Translations under genes and position numbers: made by a program | The notes under the pieces: generated by a model | What the model saw: only the letters and a program-made list of their open reading frames with translations | Database searches by the model: none | What the model was told of the DNA's origin: nothing | DNA from: Chitinispirillaceae bacterium | GTDB lineage: Bacteria > Fibrobacterota > Chitinivibrionia > Chitinivibrionales > Chitinispirillaceae | DNA: 8,669 nt | NCBI GenBank assembly: GCA_016932075.1 | Contig: JAFGDP010000009.1 | Coordinates: 1-8,669, forward strand | Direction: 5' to 3' | Part shown: positions 1 through 5,937 of the stretch, piece by piece | Layout: every line of letters starts with the position of its first letter | Numbering within the stretch: the first letter of the stretch is position 1

Positions 1-287
1 ATTCGATCCGCGCCGTTCTTCTGGGGGAATCGCCGCCGCCTGATCCGGTAATCACGTTTACCGTCATGAAAACCGCGAAAATCCTTTATGTCAATAACCC
101 GTTGCCGCGCACCGGCCGTGACGTAACAGAACTGGAAGTATATTCGCTTTCAGGAGAAAAACTGTACGAATTCAACAGGCGGAACAGTACCCGCACCCTG
201 AACGCGACGCTTCCCCGGTTCGGCGCAGGCGTGCGGATCGTGCGTTGGAGCGAAGAGAAGACGGTCCGCGGCCTCCCCGCACCGTGA
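1..287 (+). CDS. 3' end of a larger protein, T9SS-like C-terminal domain (partial)
   Basis: The frame is open from position 3, the left edge, to a TGA at 285-287, giving 94 visible residues. The first ATG at 66 has no ribosome-binding site and the frame continues upstream of it, so this is the end of a gene that starts outside the window. The visible protein has a proline-rich stretch (GESPPPDP) followed by a compact beta-rich module with the pattern LEVYSLSGEKLYEF, a polar loop, then LPRFGAGVRIVRWS and a basic tail. This resembles the type IX secretion C-terminal sorting domain (VxDLxGxxV ... GVYxVRxxxG), which marks large secreted or surface proteins for export across the outer membrane. 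The fit is by pattern only; the final residues TVRGLPAP are not a textbook ending. The identity of the main protein cannot be seen. Confidence 0.55.
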   Translation, partial: SIRAVLLGESPPPDPVITFTVMKTAKILYVNNPLPRTGRDVTELEVYSLSGEKLYEFNRRNSTRTLNATLPRFGAGVRIVRWSEEKTVRGLPAP

Positions 288-403
288 TCAAGGTTCCGTT
301 GCTCGCGGTACGCTGATGGCGAGATAGGTGGCGGCAAAGGCCGGACAGAATTTATTTGTCATTATCCGATCATACCAGAAACACACCAGCAAGGAGCGCT
401 TTT

Positions 404-1276
404 ATGAAAATGATGCCCGTGTATTCAACCGTCGTGTTTTTTCTCCTCTCGGTTTCACCACCCGCTCAGGCCCAGCTTGCCGGATCCTGCCACGATACGC
501 TCTCCTCAGGTATCACGCTTTCGGCGGCAATGGAGACAGGATTTCTCGCCGTGCTCGCGCACGACATCCAGTTCAGCCGCGACGGTACCCTGTTCAGCTA
601 CATTGACGAGGGCGGGCAGGACGTGCTCTTTCCGGTCACCCGCTTCTCGCTCAACCTGACGCGGCTGCGCCATACCGTTATCCTGCTCTATCAACCCCTG
701 CGGCTTGAAACCACCGGGCTTCCGTCGCGCGATCTCGACATTGACGGCGAACGGTTTGGGGAAGGGATACCGGTCAGGTACCTGTACGATTTTCCATTCT
801 ACCGGCTCAGTTACCTCTATGAGCTGACCTATCCAGGACTCACGTACGACTTCGGTCTCGGTCTCACCCTCCAGATCCGCAACGCCACCATCACGTTCGA
901 GACGTTTGACGGATCAGACTACCGCGAGAACCGCAACATCGGCCTGGTGCCGGCCCTCAAGTGTTTCGGCGCGGTCCGTCCCGCGTCATGGTTCTGGTGC
1001 GCGCTGGAGGCCGACGGCATCTACGCGCCCGTGAGCTATCTCAACGGCGACGATAACGATGTCGAGGGCGCGATCCTCGACGCGAGCCTGCGCGCGGGAT
1101 TCGATCTTGGCAAGAAACGGGACGTGTTTTTGAATGTCCGGTACCTTGGCGGGGGAGCGAAAGGCCAGTCAGACAACAGCCCGCCGCCGGGCGACGGGTA
1201 TGTGAACAACAGGCTCCATTTCCTTACCGTAAGCGTCGGCTTCTCCTATGGCCTGGAGCTGGCGACCGGGAAGTAA
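404..1276 (+). CDS. Exported, probable outer-membrane beta-barrel protein, function unknown
   Basis: This is a 290-residue protein. The ATG at 404 is chosen because AAGGAG at 391-396 lies 7 nt upstream and because it begins directly with a signal peptide: MKMM, a hydrophobic core around residues 6-18, and an AQA-Q cleavage site near residue 23. A TTG further upstream at 356 would only bury the signal peptide behind a polar extension. The mature chain alternates short amphipathic strands rich in Tyr, Phe and Leu with polar turns, for example RLSYLYELTYPGLTYDFGLGL (residues 134-154, shown here as a pattern), and ends with LHFLTVSVGFSYGLEL at 272-287, as expected for a barrel-closing strand. An ILDASLRAGFDLGKK segment and a DVFLNVRYLGGGAKG segment precede it. 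I recognise the general type as a conserved hypothetical barrel but no function. Cysteines at 29, 187 and 199 could form disulfides. Confidence 0.8.
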   Translation: MKMMPVYSTVVFFLLSVSPPAQAQLAGSCHDTLSSGITLSAAMETGFLAVLAHDIQFSRDGTLFSYIDEGGQDVLFPVTRFSLNLTRLRHTVILLYQPLRLETTGLPSRDLDIDGERFGEGIPVRYLYDFPFYRLSYLYELTYPGLTYDFGLGLTLQIRNATITFETFDGSDYRENRNIGLVPALKCFGAVRPASWFWCALEADGIYAPVSYLNGDDNDVEGAILDASLRAGFDLGKKRDVFLNVRYLGGGAKGQSDNSPPPGDGYVNNRLHFLTVSVGFSYGLELATGK

Positions 1277-1302
1277 TGCCAATCGGGTATCCCTTTGGCG
1301 TC

Positions 1303-1345
1303 ACTCCTGCGAATCCCGGATCACCTTCGGGACAGGCGCGGGAGT
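1303..1345. repeat. Palindromic (REP-like) element between convergent genes
   Basis: An outer 9-bp arm (ACTCCTGCG at 1303-1311 and CGCGGGAGT at 1337-1345, one mismatch) encloses an inner 5-bp stem (TCCCG at 1314-1318 and CGGGA at 1328-1332). It lies in the 131-bp gap between the stops of two convergent genes. No T-run follows on either strand, so it is not a canonical intrinsic terminator, although it could still act as a transcript-end structure. Its core on the minus strand, GTCCCG then CGGGATTCG, recurs at 8372-8390 on the plus strand, which suggests a dispersed repeat family. Confidence 0.55.
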
Positions 1346-1407
1346 CCGGTAATAAAAAAACGTAAAAACTCCGATTTGTGCAATTCTGTATGCGGCCAAT
1401 TCTCAGC

Positions 1408-3195
1408 CTACGTAATTTGTCCCTTACTCCTTAAATAGGTGGTCATGTTGATTTCCAGGCCGGCGATGCCAAGCTTTTTCCGTATCCGGTTGCGGTGGGT
1501 CTCCACGGTCCGCGGCGAAATATGAAGGAGACGGCCGATCTCTTTTGAGGTCATGCCCTGCCGTATCATGCCGCACAGCTCGATCTCCTTGGACGTAAGG
1601 TGGTGCATGCCGCTTGAAAAATCCATGCCGAACCCGGCGGTGACTTCCTTGAGGTTCTCCTCGAGCATGTCGACATACACGCGATCGTCGCTGCTGCACC
1701 GTGATTTCAGCCGGTGAAGCACGGGCAGCACCATCTGCTCGATCGAGGACTGGATCTGTGCGCATATTTTCCTTTTTTCCTCCTGCACCTGGTCCATGAG
1801 CTCGCGAAGCGCCATGTTCTTCTGGAGAAGAAGCTTGCTACGCTCCTCCAGTTCAACGTCCCTTTGATGAAGCTGCTGTTCGGCCAGTTTCTGCGCTGAG
1901 ATGTCCCGGTTGAACGTGGCATAGGCGATGGTGCCATTGATGCGGAACGGAAAAAGCACTGTCTGGATGACGATATGACCGCCATCAGGTCGAACCATCT
2001 CCACCTCCTGGATCTTTTCAAGCCACGGGCTCTTTCCGACAGCGAGAAACTGTTCATACACTTTTTTAAGCTGGGCGCGGGTCCGTTGCCTCCGCATGGC
2101 AGGAGTCGTGCTGCGATACTGCACGTCCCAGATTTTTTTCCCGACCGCATCGGCGGCTTTGATGCCCGTGATCCGTTCCTGGGCATCGTTGTAAATGAGA
2201 ATGGTTCCGCGCGCGTCGATAATCGCAATACCGTCGCGCGACTGCTCCACGATATTCCTGAATTTCTCCTCGGAGGCCTCAAGCAATCCCATCGCACGAA
2301 TATGCTCGCTGATGTCCCGGATGTTCAGGATAATACCCCGCACGGCCCGGTTTGCCAAATGGTTTTTCGCCCATGCCTCAACATGGCGCCATGATCCGTT
2401 TTTGTGACGAACCCGGCATACCACCTTGAGCGGCTTTGACGGCCGGGCAAGAAGCTCCGCGAATTTCTGCTGCATATTCCCGATATCGTCGGGATGAACG
2501 ATCTTGAAGGCCGAATTGCCCAGCGGCTCTTTGGTGTCATACCCCAATAATTTTTTTATCGCAGGACTTACATATCTCAGGTTCCCTTTCTCATCCAGCA
2601 CCTGGATCATGTCGGATGAGCCTTCAAGCAAGGCGCGCATCCAGTCAACATTAGCGCGAAGCTGCTCTTCCGCTTTTTTCTGCTCGGTGATATCGCTTCG
2701 AATAGAGATCACATACGCAGCCTTTTCACCGGCCTTGCCACATACGGGGATGAACGCCGACGATGTATACATATGGTCTTTTCGCCGGACACCCCTGCTG
2801 GAAATATCCGGGTATCCCGGGAAGTAAACACAGGGCAGAATAACCGTTTCACCTCCCAGAACCCTTTGGAAATAACGCGCGACACCCATCTTCAGCATGA
2901 CATCATCCTTGAGAACATTATAGGAGCGATAATAGCGTTTTTCCGATTCGATGCCGAACATATCCAAAAAAGCCCGGTTGACCATGACCGGCTTTCCCGT
3001 AGCGTCAAAAATCTGGACCGGATACGGCAGAAGCTGGAAAAAATCCTTCAGTAGCTCCATATTCCTTGCAAGAAACGCCTGGTTCGTTTCGCCCGCGTTC
3101 TTCGAAGGGCAGTAGCATTTTCTCGTAACAACGACCTCGCCCAGCGAGTACCCATTGCCTGTCTCGTTCTTCTGTCGAGCATTTTTGACGGCCAT
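1408..3195 (-). CDS. Triple-PAS transcriptional regulator with C-terminal LuxR-type HTH
   Basis: This is a 595-residue cytoplasmic protein with no membrane segment. Three PAS domains are visible at about 50-171, 183-298 and 308-434, each ending in the usual DIT/DIS-EQKKAEEQ type linker (SIRSDITEQKKAEEQL, NIRDISEH, NRDISAQKLAEQQL). A coiled coil spans about 435-485. A short helical region around 486-520 (IEQMVLPVLHRLKS ... MLEENLKEV) leads into a LuxR/FixJ-type HTH at about 530-590 with LTSKEIELCGMIRQGMTSKE, LLHISPRTVETHRNRIRKKL. This architecture is a known PAS-LuxR family in which the PAS domains sense a small ligand, cofactor or redox state and the HTH binds DNA. There is no receiver domain, so it is not a conventional response regulator. 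A CYC pair (residues 27-29) near the N terminus may be redox- or metal-sensitive. The ATG at 3195 follows AAAGGGGA (3203-3210) with 7 nt spacing. It is divergent from the hybrid kinase gene. Confidence 0.9.
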   Translation of the reverse strand: MAVKNARQKNETGNGYSLGEVVVTRKCYCPSKNAGETNQAFLARNMELLKDFFQLLPYPVQIFDATGKPVMVNRAFLDMFGIESEKRYYRSYNVLKDDVMLKMGVARYFQRVLGGETVILPCVYFPGYPDISSRGVRRKDHMYTSSAFIPVCGKAGEKAAYVISIRSDITEQKKAEEQLRANVDWMRALLEGSSDMIQVLDEKGNLRYVSPAIKKLLGYDTKEPLGNSAFKIVHPDDIGNMQQKFAELLARPSKPLKVVCRVRHKNGSWRHVEAWAKNHLANRAVRGIILNIRDISEHIRAMGLLEASEEKFRNIVEQSRDGIAIIDARGTILIYNDAQERITGIKAADAVGKKIWDVQYRSTTPAMRRQRTRAQLKKVYEQFLAVGKSPWLEKIQEVEMVRPDGGHIVIQTVLFPFRINGTIAYATFNRDISAQKLAEQQLHQRDVELEERSKLLLQKNMALRELMDQVQEEKRKICAQIQSSIEQMVLPVLHRLKSRCSSDDRVYVDMLEENLKEVTAGFGMDFSSGMHHLTSKEIELCGMIRQGMTSKEIGRLLHISPRTVETHRNRIRKKLGIAGLEINMTTYLRSKGQIT

Positions 3196-3232
3196 GGCAA
3201 AATCCCCTTTCGTATACTGTCCCGCAAAAAAA

Positions 3233-3275
3233 ACTACGTATTTTTACTACGTATAATATATAAAAATTATACGTA
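3233..3275. promoter_or_regulatory. Candidate operator: perfect 10-bp inverted repeat plus an extra half site
   Basis: In the divergent promoter region, TACGTATAAT at 3248-3257 and ATTATACGTA at 3266-3275 are exact reverse complements separated by 8 nt. A further copy of ACTACGTA at 3233-3240 repeats the sequence at 3246-3253, so three TACGTA hexamers lie within 41 bp. The dyad lies between the proposed -35 and -10 of the minus-strand promoter and about 20 bp upstream of the proposed -35 of the plus-strand promoter. That layout would suit one regulator repressing one side and activating the other. The neighbouring LuxR-type protein is the obvious candidate. The repeat is seen directly; the binding partner is inferred. 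Confidence 0.55.
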
Positions 3276-3284
3276 CCATGGCAA
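3255..3284 (-). promoter_or_regulatory. Candidate sigma-70 promoter for the PAS-LuxR regulator
   Basis: On the minus strand TTGCCA (3284-3279) and TATATT (3260-3255) are spaced by 18 nt and would start transcription near 3248, about 50 nt upstream of the ATG at 3195. The region is very AT-rich, so other -10-like hexamers exist, including a TATAAT on the plus strand at 3252. Confidence 0.35.
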
Positions 3285-3295
3285 CACGGTTTTTC

Positions 3296-3324
3296 TTGAT
3301 AATTATAGCGGATTCCTTTACACT
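3296..3324 (+). promoter_or_regulatory. Candidate sigma-70 promoter for the hybrid kinase operon
   Basis: TTGATA at 3296-3301 and TACACT at 3319-3324 are spaced by 17 nt, predicting a start near 3331 and a leader of about 55 nt before the kinase ATG at 3387. The inverted repeat at 3248-3275 lies just upstream, in a position typical for activator binding. Confidence 0.4.
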
Positions 3325-3386
3325 TTATATTTGCACTCATGTCGCCGGGCCTGAACAACGCGGCTTTCATGGGAGAGTGACCGAAT

Positions 3387-5081
3387 ATGGATCATAACGA
3401 CACCCGCCGGGGCCGAGACGATTGCCTCCCTGTAGCCGCGCCTGATGCCGCCGATTGCTGTGGAGATATCGTCTTCATCCTGTCCCATGACGGATTTATC
3501 GAGTTTGTCAATAATTCCGTCGTGCGTCTCGGGTACGACCCCGGCGAGCTGCGCGGCAGGCACGTAAGCGTTCTCATCCATCCCGACCATGTTGAAGCGG
3601 CGGTTCGTACGCTCATAACGCCGGAAAATAGCGGCTCGGCAAACGGTATCGAATCGTCCCGCGACGCCTGCGCGCAGCCTGATGCCGCTTCGCGCATCCT
3701 GAAACGGTTCCGTTTGAACCTGATTCCAAAAGGGTGGCTGCAGCAAAAGGATCCGGTCCACTGCACTGCCGCAAGCCTCATACTTCTCGGTGAAGTGGCG
3801 CTGCACCGGGATTACGAGTATGTTCGCCGCTCCGGCTGGAAAGCCGCGCCCGGGATTGCGGGGCTTATTACGGAGTTCTCTGAACCGCAACGCTCCTCAG
3901 GCCGGGCGGAGGCTATTGCCCGCTGTGAATCCGTCATCACCGCCGCAAGCGGCATAGCCCACGATTTCAATAACTTCCTTTCAGGGATCTACGGCAACCT
4001 GCAACTCGCGCGCGACACGGCCCAACCCGGGACCGAGCTGTGCGACTACCTGGACCAGGCGCTGGCGTCGTTTGAACAGGCGCGAAACCTTACCCAGAAG
4101 TTCCGCACCTTTGCCAACCCCGCGAAACAGGGGCAAACAACCATTGTTCCGTTACTTGATATTGTAGAACAAGCGTCCAACCTTTCCCTGTGCGGCATGC
4201 CAATCAGGTTCGCGTTACAGGTCACCGGTGAACAGCATGCCGTAGAGGGTGATCAGGCGGCCATGCTGCAGCTTTTCTGCAATATACTCATCAACGCGTG
4301 CCAGGCAATGCCCGATGGCGGGACGGTCGAGATTAGTGTTTCCAGCGTCGCCATTGACCACACCAGCGCCCGCACCCTGAAACCGGGCAGATATGAAAAG
4401 ATCGAGATCCGCGACCAGGGTCACGGCATTCCGGCTCATATTTTGCCAAACATATTCGACCCTTATTTCACAACTAAAAAAGAGGGTACGGGCGTGGGCC
4501 TGACCACGAGCCTTTCGATCGCCCGCTGCCATGGCGGCCATATCGAGGTGGCGTCACTCCAGGGAAAGGGCGCCACCTTTTCCGTGTATCTGCCCTCAGC
4601 AACCGTGCCCGAACCTAGCGAAGCCACCACTACCGCTGCCTGCCCGCAGCGCGGGCAAGGGCGGATCCTGGTAATGGACGATGAACCCCTTGTCCGTGAA
4701 GTGGCATGCAGCATGCTTGCACGGGCAGGGTATGAAGCGTTCGAGGCTGAAAACGGAGACCGGGCAATCACCATGTTCCGGCAGGCCGCGGTCAGCGGCG
4801 TCCGTTTCGATGCCGCGATTCTCGACCTGACGGTCGCCGGCGGCCTTGGCGGCGAAAAAACAATAAACGAATTGCAGCGGATTGATCCACTGCTCGTCGC
4901 CATTGCCCTGTCCGGCGGGGGCGAAAAAACAGGCTTTATTGACGGCGGCAGCCGCGGCTTTATGGATTGCCTGCTAAAACCCTTTAGTAAGGACGAACTC
5001 CTGATGAAAGTCGCAATAGTCATAGCTAAAAGAAAGAGCCGTATGGATCAGGGACCATTTCGTCCGGAAAGAAAGTGTTGA
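3387..5081 (+). CDS. PAS-histidine kinase-receiver hybrid
   Basis: This is a 564-residue soluble hybrid sensor kinase with no membrane helix. A PAS domain begins at about 25 (DIVFILSHDGFIEFVNNSVV) and runs, in a diverged form, to about 165. The dimerisation/phosphoacceptor helix has the H-box SGIAHDFNNFLSGI with His192. The ATPase domain shows an N-box with NILINACQAM (Mg-binding Asn303), a G1 box DQGHG (343-347), FDPYFTTK (357-364) and a G2 box GTGVGL (367-372). A receiver domain at about 425-545 has the acidic pair Asp431-Asp432, phosphoacceptor Asp480 (ILDLTVAGGLGG), Ser509 and Lys531. All catalytic residues are present, so both kinase and receiver should be active. The known role of this type is ATP-dependent autophosphorylation of His192 and transfer to Asp480 or an external regulator. 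The ATG at 3387 follows GGAGAGTGA (3372-3380), a somewhat distant ribosome-binding site. It is the first gene of a likely three-gene operon. Confidence 0.92.
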   Translation: MDHNDTRRGRDDCLPVAAPDAADCCGDIVFILSHDGFIEFVNNSVVRLGYDPGELRGRHVSVLIHPDHVEAAVRTLITPENSGSANGIESSRDACAQPDAASRILKRFRLNLIPKGWLQQKDPVHCTAASLILLGEVALHRDYEYVRRSGWKAAPGIAGLITEFSEPQRSSGRAEAIARCESVITAASGIAHDFNNFLSGIYGNLQLARDTAQPGTELCDYLDQALASFEQARNLTQKFRTFANPAKQGQTTIVPLLDIVEQASNLSLCGMPIRFALQVTGEQHAVEGDQAAMLQLFCNILINACQAMPDGGTVEISVSSVAIDHTSARTLKPGRYEKIEIRDQGHGIPAHILPNIFDPYFTTKKEGTGVGLTTSLSIARCHGGHIEVASLQGKGATFSVYLPSATVPEPSEATTTAACPQRGQGRILVMDDEPLVREVACSMLARAGYEAFEAENGDRAITMFRQAAVSGVRFDAAILDLTVAGGLGGEKTINELQRIDPLLVAIALSGGGEKTGFIDGGSRGFMDCLLKPFSKDELLMKVAIVIAKRKSRMDQGPFRPERKC

Positions 5082-5091
5082 GCGCTTACCC

Positions 5092-5466
5092 ATGTATGAA
5101 AGCTGCCGAAGAGGCTCTTCGCAATTGATCAGTCTTGTATCGGACATGATCAGCGAAAACGAGATCGATGTGGTCGTTGCCGACGTGCACACTGCCCTGA
5201 TGACAGGAGTGCGCAAAATACTTGTCAGGATAACGGTAGGGGCGTTGTCAAATCAGCGCCGCATCAGCGTGATGCTCATGCACTGCATGCGGGAGTTGCA
5301 CAACAAGGAGGTGCAGTTCCTGCTTATAGAAAAAAACAGCGATCCAACGCCGGCATACGGTGGGCTGTGCCGTCTCATGCACATTCCCTATTATAAAATA
5401 AAAAACAAACCCGAACAATCATCGGTTGAGACAAAAGTGCCGACAGGGCCAGGCACCATAAGCTGA
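5092..5466 (+). CDS. Unknown small protein, possible L7Ae/L30e-like fold
   Basis: This is a 124-residue protein starting 10 nt after the kinase stop. There is no clear ribosome-binding site, so translational coupling to the kinase is likely. I do not recognise the family. It is predicted to be a soluble alpha/beta protein: a strand at about 25-30 (IDVVVAD), helices around 32-46 and 57-71 (RISVMLMHCMRELHNK), a strand at about 73-78 (VQFLLIEK), then a short acidic loop, a helix carrying a Cys, and IPYYKI. The order helix, VxxLLIEKxSDP, then C...IPYYKI, resembles the core of L7Ae/L30e RNA-binding proteins (LVVIAEDxxP ... C...VPYxxV), but the similarity is weak. The last 20 or so residues are polar, Pro/Thr rich and probably disordered. 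Context suggests a role tied to the hybrid kinase. The codon use and spacing support it as a real gene. Confidence 0.65.
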   Translation: MYESCRRGSSQLISLVSDMISENEIDVVVADVHTALMTGVRKILVRITVGALSNQRRISVMLMHCMRELHNKEVQFLLIEKNSDPTPAYGGLCRLMHIPYYKIKNKPEQSSVETKVPTGPGTIS

Positions 5467-5485
5467 GCCCATAGACAGACATTTC

Positions 5486-5713
5486 ATGATGACGGACCCG
5501 GCAGCTGAGAATTCCACCGAAGGCAAAAAAGAAGCGACGGAAAAAGTCGTCATCCCCTTTGAAGAACTCGTTAAAATGATCAACGACCGCGCCGAAGAGC
5601 TCGCGATTGAACAGGAGCCGTCCGAAAACAGCCTGCCCTTTGCGAACTGGCGCAAGGCTGAACAGGACATCCTGGAGAAGTACCGTAATGCCTGGATCAC
5701 CTTCAGCGAATAA
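5486..5713 (+). CDS. Small DUF2934-like protein
   Basis: This is a 75-residue acidic protein starting 19 nt after the preceding stop. Two consecutive ATG codons (5486 and 5489) are available and neither has a strong ribosome-binding site. The first 20 residues are polar and low in complexity (AENSTEGKKEATEK). The body, EELVKMINDRAEELAIEQ followed by WRKAEQDILEKY, follows the DUF2934 pattern of I.xRAYxL...G.....W.xAExxL: a helix with Arg-Ala, a short loop, then Trp..AE. DUF2934 has no established biochemical role and is often found as a small stand-alone protein. Its position last in the kinase operon suggests an accessory role. The family assignment is by pattern only and is tentative; that it is a gene is fairly likely from spacing and composition. 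Confidence 0.55.
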   Translation: MMTDPAAENSTEGKKEATEKVVIPFEELVKMINDRAEELAIEQEPSENSLPFANWRKAEQDILEKYRNAWITFSE

Positions 5714-5760
5714 CGGCAATCCTCGACCAGGCGTGTCCCGGGATACTGTGTTGGCTGAAG

Positions 5761-5922
5761 TTATCGCAAGAAAGCCCTGATGTTCATTTTAAATAGTTCC
5801 TGACTGCTTTTATACATTTTTTCCTTTTCTGCAAATTGCTTGTCGAATACTATAGCCTTCTCATGGTCAAAGCAAAATGCATCAGGTGGTATTGCGTCAT
5901 ATGGCCATGCATTTCTTTTCAA
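5761..5922 (-). CDS. Possible small gene or gene remnant without ATG start (53 codons)
   Basis: On the minus strand, 15 nt after the stop of the membrane enzyme I gene, a frame opens with TTG at 5922 and runs to TAA at 5763-5761. The encoded 53 residues look protein-like rather than random: RNAWPYDAIPPDAFCFDHEK, then a lysine/glutamate/phenylalanine-rich helix (KQFAEKEKMYKSSQELF) ending in MNIRAFLR. An in-frame stop (TAA, 5928-5926) lies just upstream, so it cannot extend far. There is no convincing ribosome-binding site before the TTG; an internal ATG (codon 36) has AAGGA close by but would give only 18 residues. It may be translated by coupling to the upstream gene, or be the surviving 3' end of a disrupted gene. 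I recognise no family. Confidence 0.3.
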   Translation of the reverse strand: MKRNAWPYDAIPPDAFCFDHEKAIVFDKQFAEKEKMYKSSQELFKMNIRAFLR

Positions 5923-5937
5923 GCATTATGCATCGAA

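Noticed and set aside
356..403. N-terminal extension of the barrel protein from a TTG at 356
   Set aside because: The ATG at 404 has an AAGGAG 7 nt upstream and starts exactly at a signal peptide; the extension is polar and would mask it.
1303..1345. Bidirectional intrinsic terminator
   Set aside because: The hairpin lacks a T-run on either strand; the nearby A-rich stretch at 1351-1360 is on the wrong side to serve as a T-run for the minus-strand gene.
3252..3257. Perfect TATAAT on the plus strand as the kinase -10 box
   Set aside because: No acceptable -35 lies 16-18 nt upstream; the hexamer is part of the inverted repeat. The TTGATA-TACACT pair at 3296-3324 fits better.
3339..3380. 13-codon upstream frame (MSPGLNNAAFMGE) ending 6 nt before the kinase start
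   Set aside because: It has no ribosome-binding site and no attenuator-like codon run; it is probably chance, though it overlaps the kinase leader.
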